This document shows, piece after piece, positions 1 to 9,722 of a stretch of DNA of 64,000 bases. Below the pieces are notes generated by a model that searched no databases, had not been told where the DNA came from, and worked only from the letters and a program-made list of their open reading frames with translations. A program made the translations under genes and the position numbers. The DNA is from Microstegium vimineum (Eukaryota > Streptophyta > Magnoliopsida > Poales > Poaceae), in NCBI GenBank assembly GCA_022036555.1, contig CM039129.1, forward strand, positions 24,213,305 through 24,277,304. Direction: 5' to 3'. Every line of letters starts with the position of its first letter. The stretch's first letter is position 1.

Positions 1-1190
1 GGGTCACTGTCTCATTGCCTGGCCTAAAGTATGCCGAGCCCGGGAACTTGGTGGTCTTGGGATTGCAGATTTAAAATCTGTAGGTATTGCCTTGAGAGCA
101 AGATGGCCGTGGCTACAACGAAGTGCGCCCAACAAACCTTGGGCTAATCTGCCTATCAAGTCAGTAAAGAGGTCGCTGGCCTCATCTTTGTGGCAATGAT
201 AACGGAGGTGGGAAATGGAGCTAGTACATATTTCTGGAAGGACAAATGGCTAGATGGCAAGGGAGTCCAGGATATTGCACCTCTAGTTGCTGCAATGGTC
301 CCTAAGAGGACTATAAATAAGCGTACTGTGATGGAGACCCTGTCTGAGGAGAAAGGGATTGAGGACATACCTGAAGGAGAAATTGATATGGCAACCTTGA
401 TTCAATACCTAGACCTGTGGGACACCTTGTATTCGGTTGAGTTGAATGAGGATATTTCTAATAGGCATGTCTGGAGGTTTTCTTCTTCCGGACAATATTC
501 GACAAAAAGCGCTTATGATGCTCTATTTCAGGGAGCAATCTCCTTCGAGCCTTTTGAGAGAATCTGGAAATCCTAGGCACCACCCAAATGCAATTTTTTC
601 ATGTGGCTTGCTGCTCATAACAGATGTTGGGCGGCGGACAGATTGGCAAGGAGGGGTCTCCCTCATCTAGAGCAGTGCCTTCTCTGTGATCACCACGAGG
701 AGAATATTCATCATCTTCTTATAGGTTGTGTTCTCAAGAGAGTTTTGGTTCTCCCTAGTCCCTACTATCACATTATGGAGCCACTGCTCTTGCTCCACAG
801 CCCTCTGATCAGTCCTTTGATGATTGGTGGAGAAAAGTTGAGGCTGCTGCTAGCGTGGTTGTGAAGAATGGGCTGAATTCGCTGATCATCTTGGGAGCCT
901 GGAGCATTTGGCGGCATAGAAATGATTGTGTTTTTAATGGTGTTGTGCCAAATGTGAATGTGGCTCTGAGATTGGCAAGAGATGAAGCCAACTATTGGAG
1001 CCTTGCAGGAGCTAAAGGATTCTCTGTGCTCTGGGCTGTAGGGTCGACCTTTATAGTGCTAACTGGTGATTTAATCCTCATGTATTACTGTGTTAGTGTG
1101 TGCGTGTGTGCGGGGTCTTGGGTATATGTATGACTCTTTCTTCTTCTATTAATACAATGATACGCAGCTCTCCTGCGTGTTCGAGAAAAA
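1..1190 (+). mobile_element. L1-type LINE, 3' part, decayed
   Basis: Non-LTR retrotransposon that enters the window already inside ORF2. Translated pieces match the C-terminal third of plant LINE ORF2: a frame-2 piece with RARELGGLGIADLKS (about 44-88), a WKDKWLDG piece, the zinc-binding RT-associated domain, and the tail with IWRHRNDCVFNG. The 3' end at about 1153-1190 carries the grass LINE signature, a CTCCTGCGTGTTCGAG stretch followed by a short A-rich tail. The pieces lie in two or more frames and contain a stop, so the copy is dead. The 5' part lies outside the window. It ends about 12 bases before a chromovirus LTR. Confidence 0.87.
2..1133 (+). pseudogene. LINE ORF2 C-terminal region with zf-RVT domain
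   Basis: Remnant of the reverse-transcriptase polyprotein of a plant LINE. A first piece (2-199) ends in SLWQ and shifts frame into 190-576. That frame reads through the TAG at 574-576 into the zinc-binding domain, with MWLAAHNRCWAADRL and CLLCDHHEENIHHLL (601-735); the Cys-x2-Cys and His-His pairs of zf-RVT are visible. Another shift near 735-855 leads to the final segment with GAWSIWRHRNDCVFNG (855-1030). The TAG replaces the usual Trp of the W-x-PPK motif. The RT catalytic core is not in the window. Not expected to yield protein. Confidence 0.83.
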
Positions 1191-1202
1191 TAACACAGTG
1201 GA

Positions 1203-1472
1203 TGTTATGGTCGGTAAAGCATATGCTAGGCGCAGGGGTGGTTGAGTCGAACCCAGTCAAGTCATGGGTTAGGCCCAGGGGTCAAGTCCTAGTTATTTAG
1301 GATTAGGATTAGTAGATGAATCTGTTTCAGGAAAAAGTCCAGTTAGGATTAGGATTAGTAGATGAGTCTGCTTCAGGAAAGAGTCCAGTTAGGAGTCTGC
1401 TTCAGGAAAGAGTCCAGTTAGGAGATGAGTTATTAAGCGTCAAGGTCTCAAGAAGGAGTCCAATTAGATTAA
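1203..1472 (+). repeat. Truncated 5' LTR of the chromovirus
   Basis: Matches the first about 250 bases of the 3' LTR at 3897-4362 almost base for base. It breaks off after AATTAGATTAAG, where the 3' LTR goes on with AGTCAAGTCTG but this copy jumps to RT coding sequence. It also holds one extra tandem unit of about 29 bases (1364-1392 repeated at 1393-1421), GAGTCTGCTTCAGG and following bases, which the 3' LTR has once. Confidence 0.88.
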
Positions 1473-3939
1473 GTGTGTGTCCACCCCGACGATGTACACA
1501 AGACGGCCTACCGAACGCACCATGGCCACTTTGAGTTTTTGGTCATGCCGTTCAGTTTGTCCAATGCTCCTTCTATGTTCCAGGCACTAATGAACTCCGT
1601 CCTCAAGGCCTTCCTGCGGCGCTGCGTCCTTGTCTTCTTCGACGATATACTGATCTACAGTAAGTCATGGACTGCACACATGCAGCACCTACGTGCCGTC
1701 TTCGACATACTACGCGCGCACCACCTACATCTCAAGCGCGTCAAGTGCACGTTCGCTACGAGGGCAGTCCACTACCTCGGCCATATGATTTCTGAGGCGG
1801 GCGTTTCCATGGATGTGTCCAAGGTGGAAGCAGTGCAGTCTTGGCCTCAGCCGCGTTCCGTCCGTGGCCTGTGGGGCTTCCTGGGTTTGGCCGGCTATTA
1901 CCGCCGCTTTATCCAGGACTTTGGTGCCATTGCAGCGGCCCCTCACTCAGCTCCTGCAGAAGAACGCGTTCCAGTGGACAGCAGAGGCCGCAGCAGCGTT
2001 TGACGCCCTGAAGGGAGCCCTGTCCAGTGCGCCGGTTCTTCATCTACCCGACTTCAGCAAGGAGTTCATGGTGGACTGCGACGCGTCCGGCTCCGGCTTT
2101 GGCGCTGTGCTGCATCAAGGGGCAGGCCCGCTGGCGTTCTTCAGCAGGCCATTCGCCGCCCGACATCTCAAGGCGGCGGCATACGAGCGCGAGCTCATTG
2201 GGCTCGTCCACGCCGTGCGTCATTGGCGCCCCTACCTTGGCACGGATCACTACGCGCTGAAATATATGCTGGACCAGCGCCTATCAACAATTCCGCAAAC
2301 TCAGTGGGTCTCCAAACTCCTTGGCTTTGATTTCAGGGTGGAGTTCCAGCCCGGCCGTGCTAACACGGTCGCCGACGCCCTCTCACGGCGTGATGGTGAT
2401 GTTCCTTTGCTAGAAGCCTTGACCAGCGTTGATGCATCGCTGACAGCCTTATCCTTGCCAACGTTCGACCTCTACAACGAGCTGCGCCACGAGTTCGACA
2501 ACGACGCAGTACAGGGGGCCTTCCGCGATGCTGTCACCAATGGCGACCACGGTGCAGCATGGACGGTGCACGATGGGCTGGTTCTACGGGACGGCCGGGT
2601 ATATGTGCCCGAGTCATCCGCAGTGCTTCCGGATCTCCTGCAATTGGCTCACACAGTTGGTCATGAAGGCATCCAGAAGACTCTGTAGCGTCTCCGCACA
2701 GACTTCGCCGTGGAACATGATCGTCGCGTCGTGCGGGACTTCGTCCGTACATGTGCTACTTGTCAGAAAAACAAGACTGAAGCTCTGCACCCCGCCGGCC
2801 TACTGCAGCCTTTGCTGGTTCCGTCGAGGGTGTGGGCTGATATCTCGTTGGACTTCATTGAGGCGCTGCCCAAGGTGCATGGTAAGAGTGTGTTGCTTAC
2901 CGTGGTTGACAGGTTCTCCAAGTATGCCCACTTCATCCCGTTGGGGCACCCCTACACGGCGGCCTCCTTTGCCCGAGCATTCTTCGCCGACATCGTCCGC
3001 TTGCACGGCTTTCCGGAGTCCATCGTGAGTGATCGGGATCCGGTCTTCACCGGGCACGTTTGGCGGGACATCTTCCGGCTGGCTGGGGTCAAACTGCGCA
3101 TGAGCTCCGCGTTCCACCCCCAAACCGATGGCCAGTCCGAGGCAGTGAACAAGATCATCACCATGTACCTTCGCTGCACCACAGGCGATCGTCCACGTGA
3201 CTGGGTTGATTGGCTGCCCTGGGTGGAATTCTGCTACAACACCGCGTTCCACTCCGCCCTCCTCACGACGCCCTTCCAGGTGGTGTATGGACGACCTCCT
3301 CCGTCCCTGCTGCCGTACACCAAGGGAACGACGGCCTCTGAAGATCTTGAGGCCATGCTGGCCCGGCGTGATGAGTACCTTGCTGAGGTCCGGGACAGAC
3401 TCCTCCAAGCACAACAGTACGCTCGCAAGCATTATGATGCCCATCACCGGTCCCTGGAGTTTGCTGTTGGGGACTGGGTTCTCCTTCGGTTGCTCAACCG
3501 CTCTACGCAGTCTCTGGAGCCGGCTGCACGCAGGAAGCTTGGGCCCAAGTATGCTGGTCCCTTTCAGGTGGTGGAGCGCATTAGTCAGGTGGCATATCGT
3601 CTACAGCTGCGTGACAATGCTCGCATCCACGATGTGTTCCACGTCGGCGTCCTCAAGCCCTTCATTGGCTCGCCTCCAACATCGACACCGCCGCTTCCTC
3701 CACTTCAGCATGGGCGTCCTCTCCTACAACCAGACCGCGTTCTTCGTTCTCGTCTACAACGCGGCTCCTGGCACATCTTGGTGCAGTGGGCAGGTTTACC
3801 TCCGTCAGATGCGACTTGGGAATCGGTGGACAGCTTCAGGGTGGCTCATCCTTCGTTCCAGCTCGAGGACGAGCTGTTTCCCGAGGGAGGGAGTGATGTT
3901 ATGGTCGGTAAAACATATGCTAGGCGCAGGGGTGGTTGA
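1473..3939 (+). pseudogene. Chromovirus pol: partial RT, RNase H, integrase, chromodomain
   Basis: Order seen: RT from HKTAYRTHHGHFEF through the catalytic FFDDILIYS (about 1635-1660); a one-base frameshift near 1938; RNase H with VDCDASGSGFGAVL (2070-2112) and YERELIGL; the integrase zinc finger (H-H-C-C ending CATCQKNK, 2755-2780); the integrase core with DFIEALP, SDRDPVF and TDGQSE holding the D, D and E residues; and a C-terminal chromodomain with WHILVQWAGLPPSDATWE (about 3768-3825). An in-frame TAG at 2686-2688 lies inside the zinc finger. The reading frame runs 43 bases into the 3' LTR before a TGA at 3937-3939. Chromodomain integrases are known to guide insertion to heterochromatin marks. 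This copy cannot give an intact polyprotein. Confidence 0.92.
3880..3896 (+). other. Polypurine tract of the chromovirus
   Basis: The purine-rich run GAGGGAGGGAGTGA lies directly before the TGTTATGG start of the 3' LTR, where the plus-strand primer of an LTR retroelement is expected. It fixes the element as plus-strand. Confidence 0.75.
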
Positions 3940-4362
3940 GTCGAACCCAGTCAAGTCATGGGTTAGGCCCAGGGGTCAAGTCCTAGTTATTTAGGATTAG
4001 GATTAGTAGATGAATCTGTTTCAGGAAAGAGTCCAGTTAGGATTAGGATTAGTAGATGAGTCTGCTTCAGGAAAGAGTCCAGTTAGGAGATGAGTTATTA
4101 AGCGTCAAGGTCTCAAGGAGTCCAATTAGATTAAGAGTCAAGTCTGTAAGGGGGACTATAAGACCCCAACTTCATAATGAATATGATTAGCCTGGGATTG
4201 AGATAATTTATCTCCCTTGGGCGACCAGCCCCTAGTCATCGCGTTTCTCCTACACGCAAGCTGCAGCAACCACCACGGCGCCCGTACGACGACGTGCCGC
4301 CAGCCAACGCCCTCAGCCTGCGCATCCATACTTCCTACGCAGCAAAGCTCACCGCCGTAACA
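3897..4362 (+). repeat. 3' LTR of the chromovirus (466 bp)
   Basis: Starts TGTTATGGTCGG, ends CCGTAACA, and is followed by GTGAA. It contains two degenerate copies of a unit GATTAGTAGATGA-TCTG-TTCAGGAAAGAGTCCAGTTAGGA (given in part). The last codons of pol are read in its first 43 bases. Confidence 0.9.
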
Positions 4363-4553
4363 GTGAACCTAACAATTGCAGATGGTAATATTATGGCTAG
4401 CATGGTTCTGAACAGACGTATGATTTGTTTGGGTAAATAAATTATAAACATATAAGTTTCACAATCTTTGGTACACCTGAATTTATTTTGGATTGATGCT
4501 GCAATTTGTTCCATAGGCTTGTCAGCATTGTGTGATTATGCTTTGATATGCAG

Positions 4554-5792
4554 CTTAGGCAATTATGCAAGATATCGGGGGTAAAGGTCTGCTTTGATAC
4601 TGAAAATGCTCGTGATTCTTTCTACAGAGCAGCAGTGAACTTTGTTTTAGATGATTGCAGCAGGTATTTATTGCTTTTGTTCAAAGAAAGAATTTGTTTT
4701 GGCTTCAATTATTCTGTTCATCAGCTATTTTTGTAAATTTCTACTGCCAGACAGTTTTTTTTTAAAATTTTTTACGTATTTCTTTGTACGTACTGTTCTT
4801 ATTTTATCATTGCCATCCACCATGCTTGATCTGGACTTGTTGATATTTGGTGCTTAATAAAGAGCAGCAAAAGACATTGGTGCAGCAAAACTTAATGGTG
4901 AGGATCCAAGAGAGTTTCTCGCCGGTCTTGCTAGCAATATTGGATTAGAGAAGTTTCGTGGTGCCACTCTTGTGTGTGCATCAATTGCTACTCGCACACG
5001 GACATGCTTCTTGCAATGCTGGGTATGGATTTACCTATACTTAGCTGCAGAGATTCCATGTTTTGCAATGTTGATTCCATGTTTTTACGTCCCTAGGCTC
5101 TAGAGATTCAAGGAAAACGGCCAGAAGCACTGGATGAACTTGTGAAGATTTGTAGAATTCATTACATATTTCCTCCAGAGGGCAATTCTGTATGTCATTT
5201 CGTTTTAAGCTTCAAAGTTTGTCTTTTGGCATTACATTTATTTTGCATTCATTCTATTTTCACCCCTTTGTGTGTGTGGGTTCAAAATTGTGTATCTGCA
5301 ACTGTGTAGGAGTATAACTAGACAATATTAATTATTTGTTATTTAAAGGCTTATTAAAGCTAGGAAGCAAGTCCAAGTAAGGTGCTTATGTCCTGTGTGC
5401 CTGAGCTGGACGTAGCATGTTTAACCTGGAGGCCTGGAGCAGCAGATGATGCCTCATATAAAGCTTAGATTTTTTGTTCCAGTTTGTTTGATATTTTTGT
5501 CATTCCTCTATTAAATAGTTTCCCAGGTACATAGATGAGAGCATATATTTATAACTTGTATGCAAGATCTGAAGACATCCAACATCCTGTATGCACTGTT
5601 CAGTTGTGTCACTGCATTATTATCCTTAAAAGCATAATCACATTTTATTGTTTCATACAGGCAGAGATGGAAATGGTGGCTGCTGGACTAGAAAAGAATT
5701 TGCATGTTGCCGAGAGGGTTCACCTCCTATATCTATACAGGAGTGTTTGTACTGCTGGTAACTTAAAAACAGCTGCAGAGGCTCTTGGTCTG
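4554..5792 (+). CDS. Host gene of unknown function, four internal exons (helical-repeat-like protein)
   Basis: Four exons with canonical splice sites and a continuous frame: 4554-4663, 4863-5022, 5097-5189 and 5661-5792. Acceptors end in AG (ATATGCAG, AATAAAG, CCCTAG, CATACAG); donors are GTATTT, GTATGG, GTATGT and GTAAGT. The first junction splits an Arg codon; the others fall between codons. The product is helix-rich, with stretches such as FRGATLVCASIATRTRT, GKRPEALDELVKICR and AERVHLLYLYRSVC, suggestive of TPR-like or other alpha-helical repeats. I do not recognise the family. No stop or frameshift is seen over about 165 codons, unlike every transposon frame nearby, which argues for a real gene. 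Upstream exons lie outside the window or beyond the LINE and chromovirus, which would then sit in an intron. Confidence 0.72.
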
Positions 5793-5858
5793 GTAAGTAG
5801 TTTCTGTTAGAAAATGCAACTTAGATCTATTGCTATGTGAAGGGCTGGATATCAACAT

Positions 5859-5892
5859 GTACAAAGTGCAGATAGCACTCTATACTAGTGAC
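5859..5892 (+). repeat. Short direct repeat, copy 1
   Basis: TACAAAGTGCAGATAGCAC, then CTCTATACTAGT. It recurs at about 6600-6632 with two differences. The two copies flank about 700 bases containing the first GC-rich block, so they may mark a local duplication or an old insertion. Confidence 0.6.
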
Positions 5893-6289
5893 TAAAATGT
5901 GCTGTTTGCTTCCCACCCTGGCCGGCTCCCAGGGAAGCTTGCAAACCAAATACGCCCTAAGAGCATCTCCAGCAGTCCTAATACGATTACCAATAAAGTG
6001 GATTCCCCAATAAAGTGGTGATGGGGCTACTGCAATACAATATCCAGTATTATTGGGAATGTTTTTGCAGTCTCCCAACATCTCATATCCAGTACCTTGT
6101 CCTTTAACCATTGGATCAAAATGCACGTTTGAAATTTCGTCTACCTCTTTCACCCACACTCTTCTCTCCCTCTCCTTTTTCTGTTTCCTCGAGCAGCAGC
6201 AATCCATAGTGGCGCTTTTTTTTTTGCTCTCTGACACAGGAACCAGAGAGGAAGAGCAGAGCGTAATAGAGGGAGGGAGAGCAGAGGAG

Positions 6290-6490
6290 CAGCACCTGGA
6301 GGGAGGGAGGGAGGGAGAGCAGACTGCAGAGAGGAAGAGGAGATGGAGGGCGGCCGCAGAGGCGCGGGGCGGCGGGGACGTGGGCAGCCACTGCGGGGCA
6401 GCGGGGATGTGGGCTGCCGCTAGGGCAAAGGTCGGGAGAGAGGGGTAGGTGGAGATGTCTGCGTCGGCTGACAGTGGCGGTTCACCGGCG
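6290..6490 (+). repeat. GC-rich purine block, copy 1
   Basis: Rich in GGAGGGAGGG and GCGGGGCGGCGGGGA. A closely matching block lies at about 6850-7040 in the same direction; the shared stretch includes GCAGACTGCAGAGAGGAAGA and GTGGAGATG. Open frames on both strands here are low-complexity (Arg/Gly or Pro/Ala) and look like chance. Upstream (5962) is GAGCATCTCCAGCAGT, which resembles a grass MITE terminus without a clear partner. Confidence 0.6.
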
Positions 6491-6599
6491 TCTCGCCGGT
6501 GGCACGCCGGCAACGGCAGGTTGCTGAATCCTAAACCTAGGCTCTGTTACCATGTTACAAATGACCAACTCAAATCTATTATCCTACCCAAAGGCAGAT

Positions 6600-6632
6600 G
6601 TACAAAGTGCAGATAGCACCCTACACTAGTAA
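6600..6632 (+). repeat. Short direct repeat, copy 2
   Basis: Second copy of the TACAAAGTGCAGATAGCAC sequence at 5859, again followed by CCTACACTAGT. Confidence 0.6.
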
Positions 6633-6849
6633 GTAATTTCAAGAGGTGTATATACATCTAACACACACCATCTGCTCCTATTTCCATTACGCCACCTTTA
6701 CCTCCTGCAAGACCTCCACCTCCACTGCCTTAGTCTTTTTCAAGACCACCTATCACATGTGTCTTCCGCGTTGTCGTAAAAAACCTCCATCAAGCTTCCC
6801 TCTATTTCTACCACCTTGGCCGATTCTGACGAGCCTGCTGTTGATGAAG

Positions 6850-7040
6850 AGGAGAGCAGACTGCAGAGAGGAAGAGGAGAGGGAGGGCGGCCGCGGAGGC
6901 GCGGGGCGGCGGGGAGGCGGGCAGCCGCGCTGGCTGTGCTGCGGGGCAGCGGGGACGCGGGCCGCAGCTAGGGCACGGGTTCGGAGAGAGGGGGAAGGTG
7001 GAGATGGCTTCGCCGGCCAATGGTGGCGGCTCAATTCTGA
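6850..7040 (+). repeat. GC-rich purine block, copy 2
   Basis: Direct repeat of the block at 6290-6490, with the same order of GCAGACTGCAGAGAGGAAGA, GGCGGCCGCGGAGGCGCGGG and the GTGGAGATG end. The spacing differs from the 5859/6600 repeat pair, so this is not one simple tandem duplication. Confidence 0.6.
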
Positions 7041-7069
7041 TGAGTTATAGGTTGGTCCACGGTATAATC

Positions 7070-8225
7070 TTCAAGATTGTGCGCTATTCGTCCTAAACAC
7101 AAGTATGGTTTTCCTCATGTGAATGCTTATGTTGACGAGCCATCCGCTTATCAGGAAGCTTCTTGTAATTCAGACCCCTTGATCATACAAGAACATGGGA
7201 TCTTGTTTCATTACCGTCTCATATAGTTCCTATCACGTCAAAGTGGGTATACAAAATGAAGACCAAGTTGGATGGTTCGAAATATGAAGTTTGTCTTGTT
7301 TGCTCGAGGTTTTCAACAGCAGGGACTAGATTATGATTAGACATTTGCCTCGTTGCTCATATGACTAGTCCATACTTTGGGTGCTCTAGCTGCTACTTCT
7401 TCATGGTCTCTCTTAGATAGATGTGAAGAATGCTTTCCTTCATAGTGATGCTCCACCACGTATTGATGCTCCACCTCGTCGTGCTTTATATGGTCTTAAA
7501 CAAACTCCTAGTGCCTTGTTTCAGAGGTTTGGTTTGTCTCTGTGATAAAGACTGCTGGTTTTTTACCTAGTGATCAAGATCCTCCTTTGTTTATTCATCT
7601 CTCCACATCGACGTATTGTGTTGCTTCTATACGTTGATGATATGATGATTTGGGTCCTCTCAGTTATTCCTTAGACTATCTCCAACAAGGTATTCATAAG
7701 GGCACCCAAACCTAGAATTTCTCTTCGATGATTCTGTATCAGCCTCCAATAGAGTACATATACGGAAGACCCATTTTGGGTAGCAGGAGAGGCACAACCC
7801 AAATATGACCATTCTCTCATGCAGATCCATTCTGCAAAAAGGGTTCACTTTTGGGTCCTGTTGTTGAAGAAGACCAAAAATGGGTATTAAACTCTTTTGT
7901 CTGTAGTGCTACCTTAATGTCAAATGGTTCTTGTATTTTGGGTGCCGTTGTTGGTGATAGTCTTAGGGACTGAGGTTCTGCATTCCGCACAGGGGTTATA
8001 TCTTAGTCCAAGTACATACAAGATCTCATTGCTCATTCCGATATTACTAATAATCGGATAGCTGGCACACCTATGGATTGCAGCTTCATCCCACTTATGG
8101 GGTACCTCTTGAGGATCCCTCGATATCGACATATTGTGGGCAACCTTATTTATCTCACTATCACTAGGCTTGATATTGCTCATGCCATCCATATTTTGAG
8201 TCACTTTACTTAACACCCCTTTCAA
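7070..8225 (+). pseudogene. Ty1/copia pol fragment (RT region), heavily decayed
   Basis: Stitched across frames, the plus strand gives Copia RT motifs: TWDLVSLPSHIVPITSKWVY (about 7187-7250), KNAFLHSDAP, RRALYGLKQTPSALFQRFG (about 7478-7535) and YVDDMMI (7630-7650), the YVDD catalytic box. After an interruption at about 7674-7915, homology resumes with HSAQGLYLSPS and the segment around EDPSRYRHIVGNLIYLTITR (about 8110-8165). Many stops and shifts. No LTRs could be matched to it. Confidence 0.75.
7674..7912 (+). mobile_element. Possible MITE-like insertion in the Copia fragment
   Basis: Interrupts the Copia frame just after the YVDD box. It begins TTAGACTATCTCCAACAAGG, like a Tourist-type terminus, and has an imperfect inverted match near 7860 (CTGTTGTTGAAGAAGAC) plus several TTTTGGGT/ACCCAAA arms. 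No clean target duplication was found. Confidence 0.35.
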
Positions 8226-8299
8226 ACTCACTACCACTTTACCTGATGTGCAAGCAGTATGATGATGTGGCAGTGATGATTGGGTTGGGTTGAAATCTG

Positions 8300-9260
8300 A
8301 CAAAACTAGGACCTTTTGCTCGGTAGTAGACACTAATCGAGAGGTTTGAGGAGTAGAAGAACCACCCGAGCTTATAGAAGAATATCGGTTGCGGCCCTTC
8401 CGGCCATGTTTCTTTTTGTGAAAAGTCGGCTCCTGATGGCTTAGCTGGCCACAATAGCCACAAAGAATAGAGGAAGTTCGTCACTAGCTAGGGCTGAGGC
8501 AGCGAGGGAGGCAGCAACAAAGACACTTGTGAGAGAGTAGCAGCTAGTACAGAGGGCTGCTGTCCTGTTAGTGAGCCTGACTCATACCACCAGTGCAAAG
8601 ACACATCTTCTCGGTCTATAGCTCAGGCATTGCCTAAGCAACTGAACAGTCTTGAACTTAGGACAAAGCCGAAAGAGGAATTCATGAAGATGGAAAGTTT
8701 CTTTGACTCTGCTGACAGTCACAACACTTGCAATTGGCACCACAGAACTCAGCTACAAAGTTGCAGGCAATGCCGGACAGCAGACATCTGACGATGGAAG
8801 TCCTCCATGGTCAAGCTAAATGTCCAGCTGACAAAGCAACTCAATAATACAAGATACATAACCTCTTTACGGACCTCGTAACTACCACGAAGCAGATACG
8901 TGGAAGCAAGACCCGTGAGAGACATTGATAGATCATGGCAATGCTCGCAAGCAAGATGGCCTTAGCACCAGGCTTTCTCACACAACCAAGTGTCATATAG
9001 ACAGCAAGATCAGACTGATAGGCCTCCATCATAACCTCAAACACCTCCAATAGGATAGTCTTGATGGCATCCTCAACATCGGGGGATACGTGGGTGGTGT
9101 GTAGAGAATCGGACATAGGAGACATTTTGGCCTCACCAGTGAGACAATCCCATAGCTGCTGACCACCCATATGGATCTCCTTGTGAAAAACAAACTCTCT
9201 CTAATTTGTGCCATTGAAAATAACCGGGCATCAAGGAACATGAGTGGCACTAAGGTACAA
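8300..9260 (-). pseudogene. Ty1/copia gag fragment on the opposite strand
   Basis: The minus strand reads like grass Copia gag: HMGGQQLWDCLTGE (about 9125-9175), then VEDAIKTILLEVFEVMMEAY, and further on a zinc-knuckle-like CGYCGQLSHQEP with KKKHGRKGRNR (about 8390-8460) and SSGGSSTPQTSRLVSTTEQ. Frames are broken. It points towards the plus-strand Copia RT fragment at 7070-8225, so the two are not one intact element. Confidence 0.62.
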
Positions 9261-9493
9261 CTGTCTTGTCTCTCTTCTCTATTTTTGGAGCTACCAACGT
9301 CCAGAGTGCAGATGCGGCTACCATTCAGGGTGTGCATGGCCGGCCGCAAATGGAGCTTGTGCTTCCTGTGGAGGCAGGAAAAATAGAGGGGAGGGAAAAA
9401 AAGTGGAGTTGCTCGCCGGTGAAATCTTCCCTTTTGGTGGTGACAGTAGCGGCCAAGTCAGGATCGAATTTTATCACTAGATATCTGTTACCA

Positions 9494-9591
9494 TGTTTTG
9501 ACTTTTATAGATACATTGTTTTTATTATGTGTCTACACATATTATATATTTAAGTGCATACCAATAGTTATGTATCTAGAAAAGTCAAAAC
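9494..9591. mobile_element. Stowaway-like MITE hairpin (98 bp)
   Basis: GTTTTGACTTTTATAGATAC at the left and GTATCTAGAAAAGTCAAAAC at the right form a 20-bp inverted repeat with one mismatch. This arm sequence is typical of grass Tc1/mariner-derived Stowaway MITEs. The usual outer CTCCCTCCGT end is absent, so it is a core or a truncated copy. Its right end abuts the short LTR at 9592, replacing that LTR's TGTTAGAG start. Confidence 0.65.
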
Positions 9592-9709
9592 TTCTAAGTA
9601 CCACATCGTCTACCTATGAGGGGTGTTAGTCCTATGTAATCTATATAATCAGCCCATGAGGCCCATTGCAATACAACGACCACATTATACGCATCCTACC
9701 TTTCTTACA
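9592..9709 (+). repeat. 5' LTR of the small element (left end lost)
   Basis: From AGTACCACATCG to CTTTCTTACA it matches the right LTR, apart from two substitutions and a 7-base insertion (AACGACC-like) near 9674. It contains CTATATAATC, a plausible TATA box. The first about 20 bases are replaced by the MITE arm ending at 9591. Confidence 0.8.
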
Positions 9710-9722
9710 TGGTATCCGAGGG
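9709..9722 (+). other. Primer binding site, initiator-tRNA-Met type
   Basis: TGGTATCCGAGG directly follows the LTR end. It matches the TGGTATCAGAGC consensus used by Copia elements, with one or two changes. Confidence 0.8.

Larger units (their letters stand above)
1203..4362 (+). mobile_element. Ty3/gypsy chromovirus with large internal deletion
   Basis: LTR retrotransposon bounded by direct repeats that start TGTTATGGTCGGTAAA. The 3' LTR ends in CCGTAACA, followed by GTGAA; the 5' side is preceded by GTGGA, a 5-bp target duplication with one mismatch. The 5' LTR stops at about 1472 and runs straight into reverse transcriptase, so the rest of that LTR, the primer binding site, gag, protease and the N-terminal part of RT are gone. 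What remains is RT (partial), RNase H, integrase and a C-terminal chromodomain. Short LTRs plus a chromodomain suggest the Reina-like group, but the lineage is an inference. It sits between a LINE tail and a host-gene intron. Confidence 0.9.

Noticed and set aside
1300..1370. TTAGGATTAGGATTAG resembling telomere repeat
   Set aside because: Not the plant TTTAGGG unit and also present in the 3' LTR, so it is LTR sequence.
2800..3447. 215-codon minus-strand ORF opposite integrase
   Set aside because: Shadow of the chromovirus integrase frame in GC-rich sequence.
5833..6513. 226-codon minus-strand ORF
   Set aside because: Spans the intron and the GC-rich repeat; no motif, and composition explains it.
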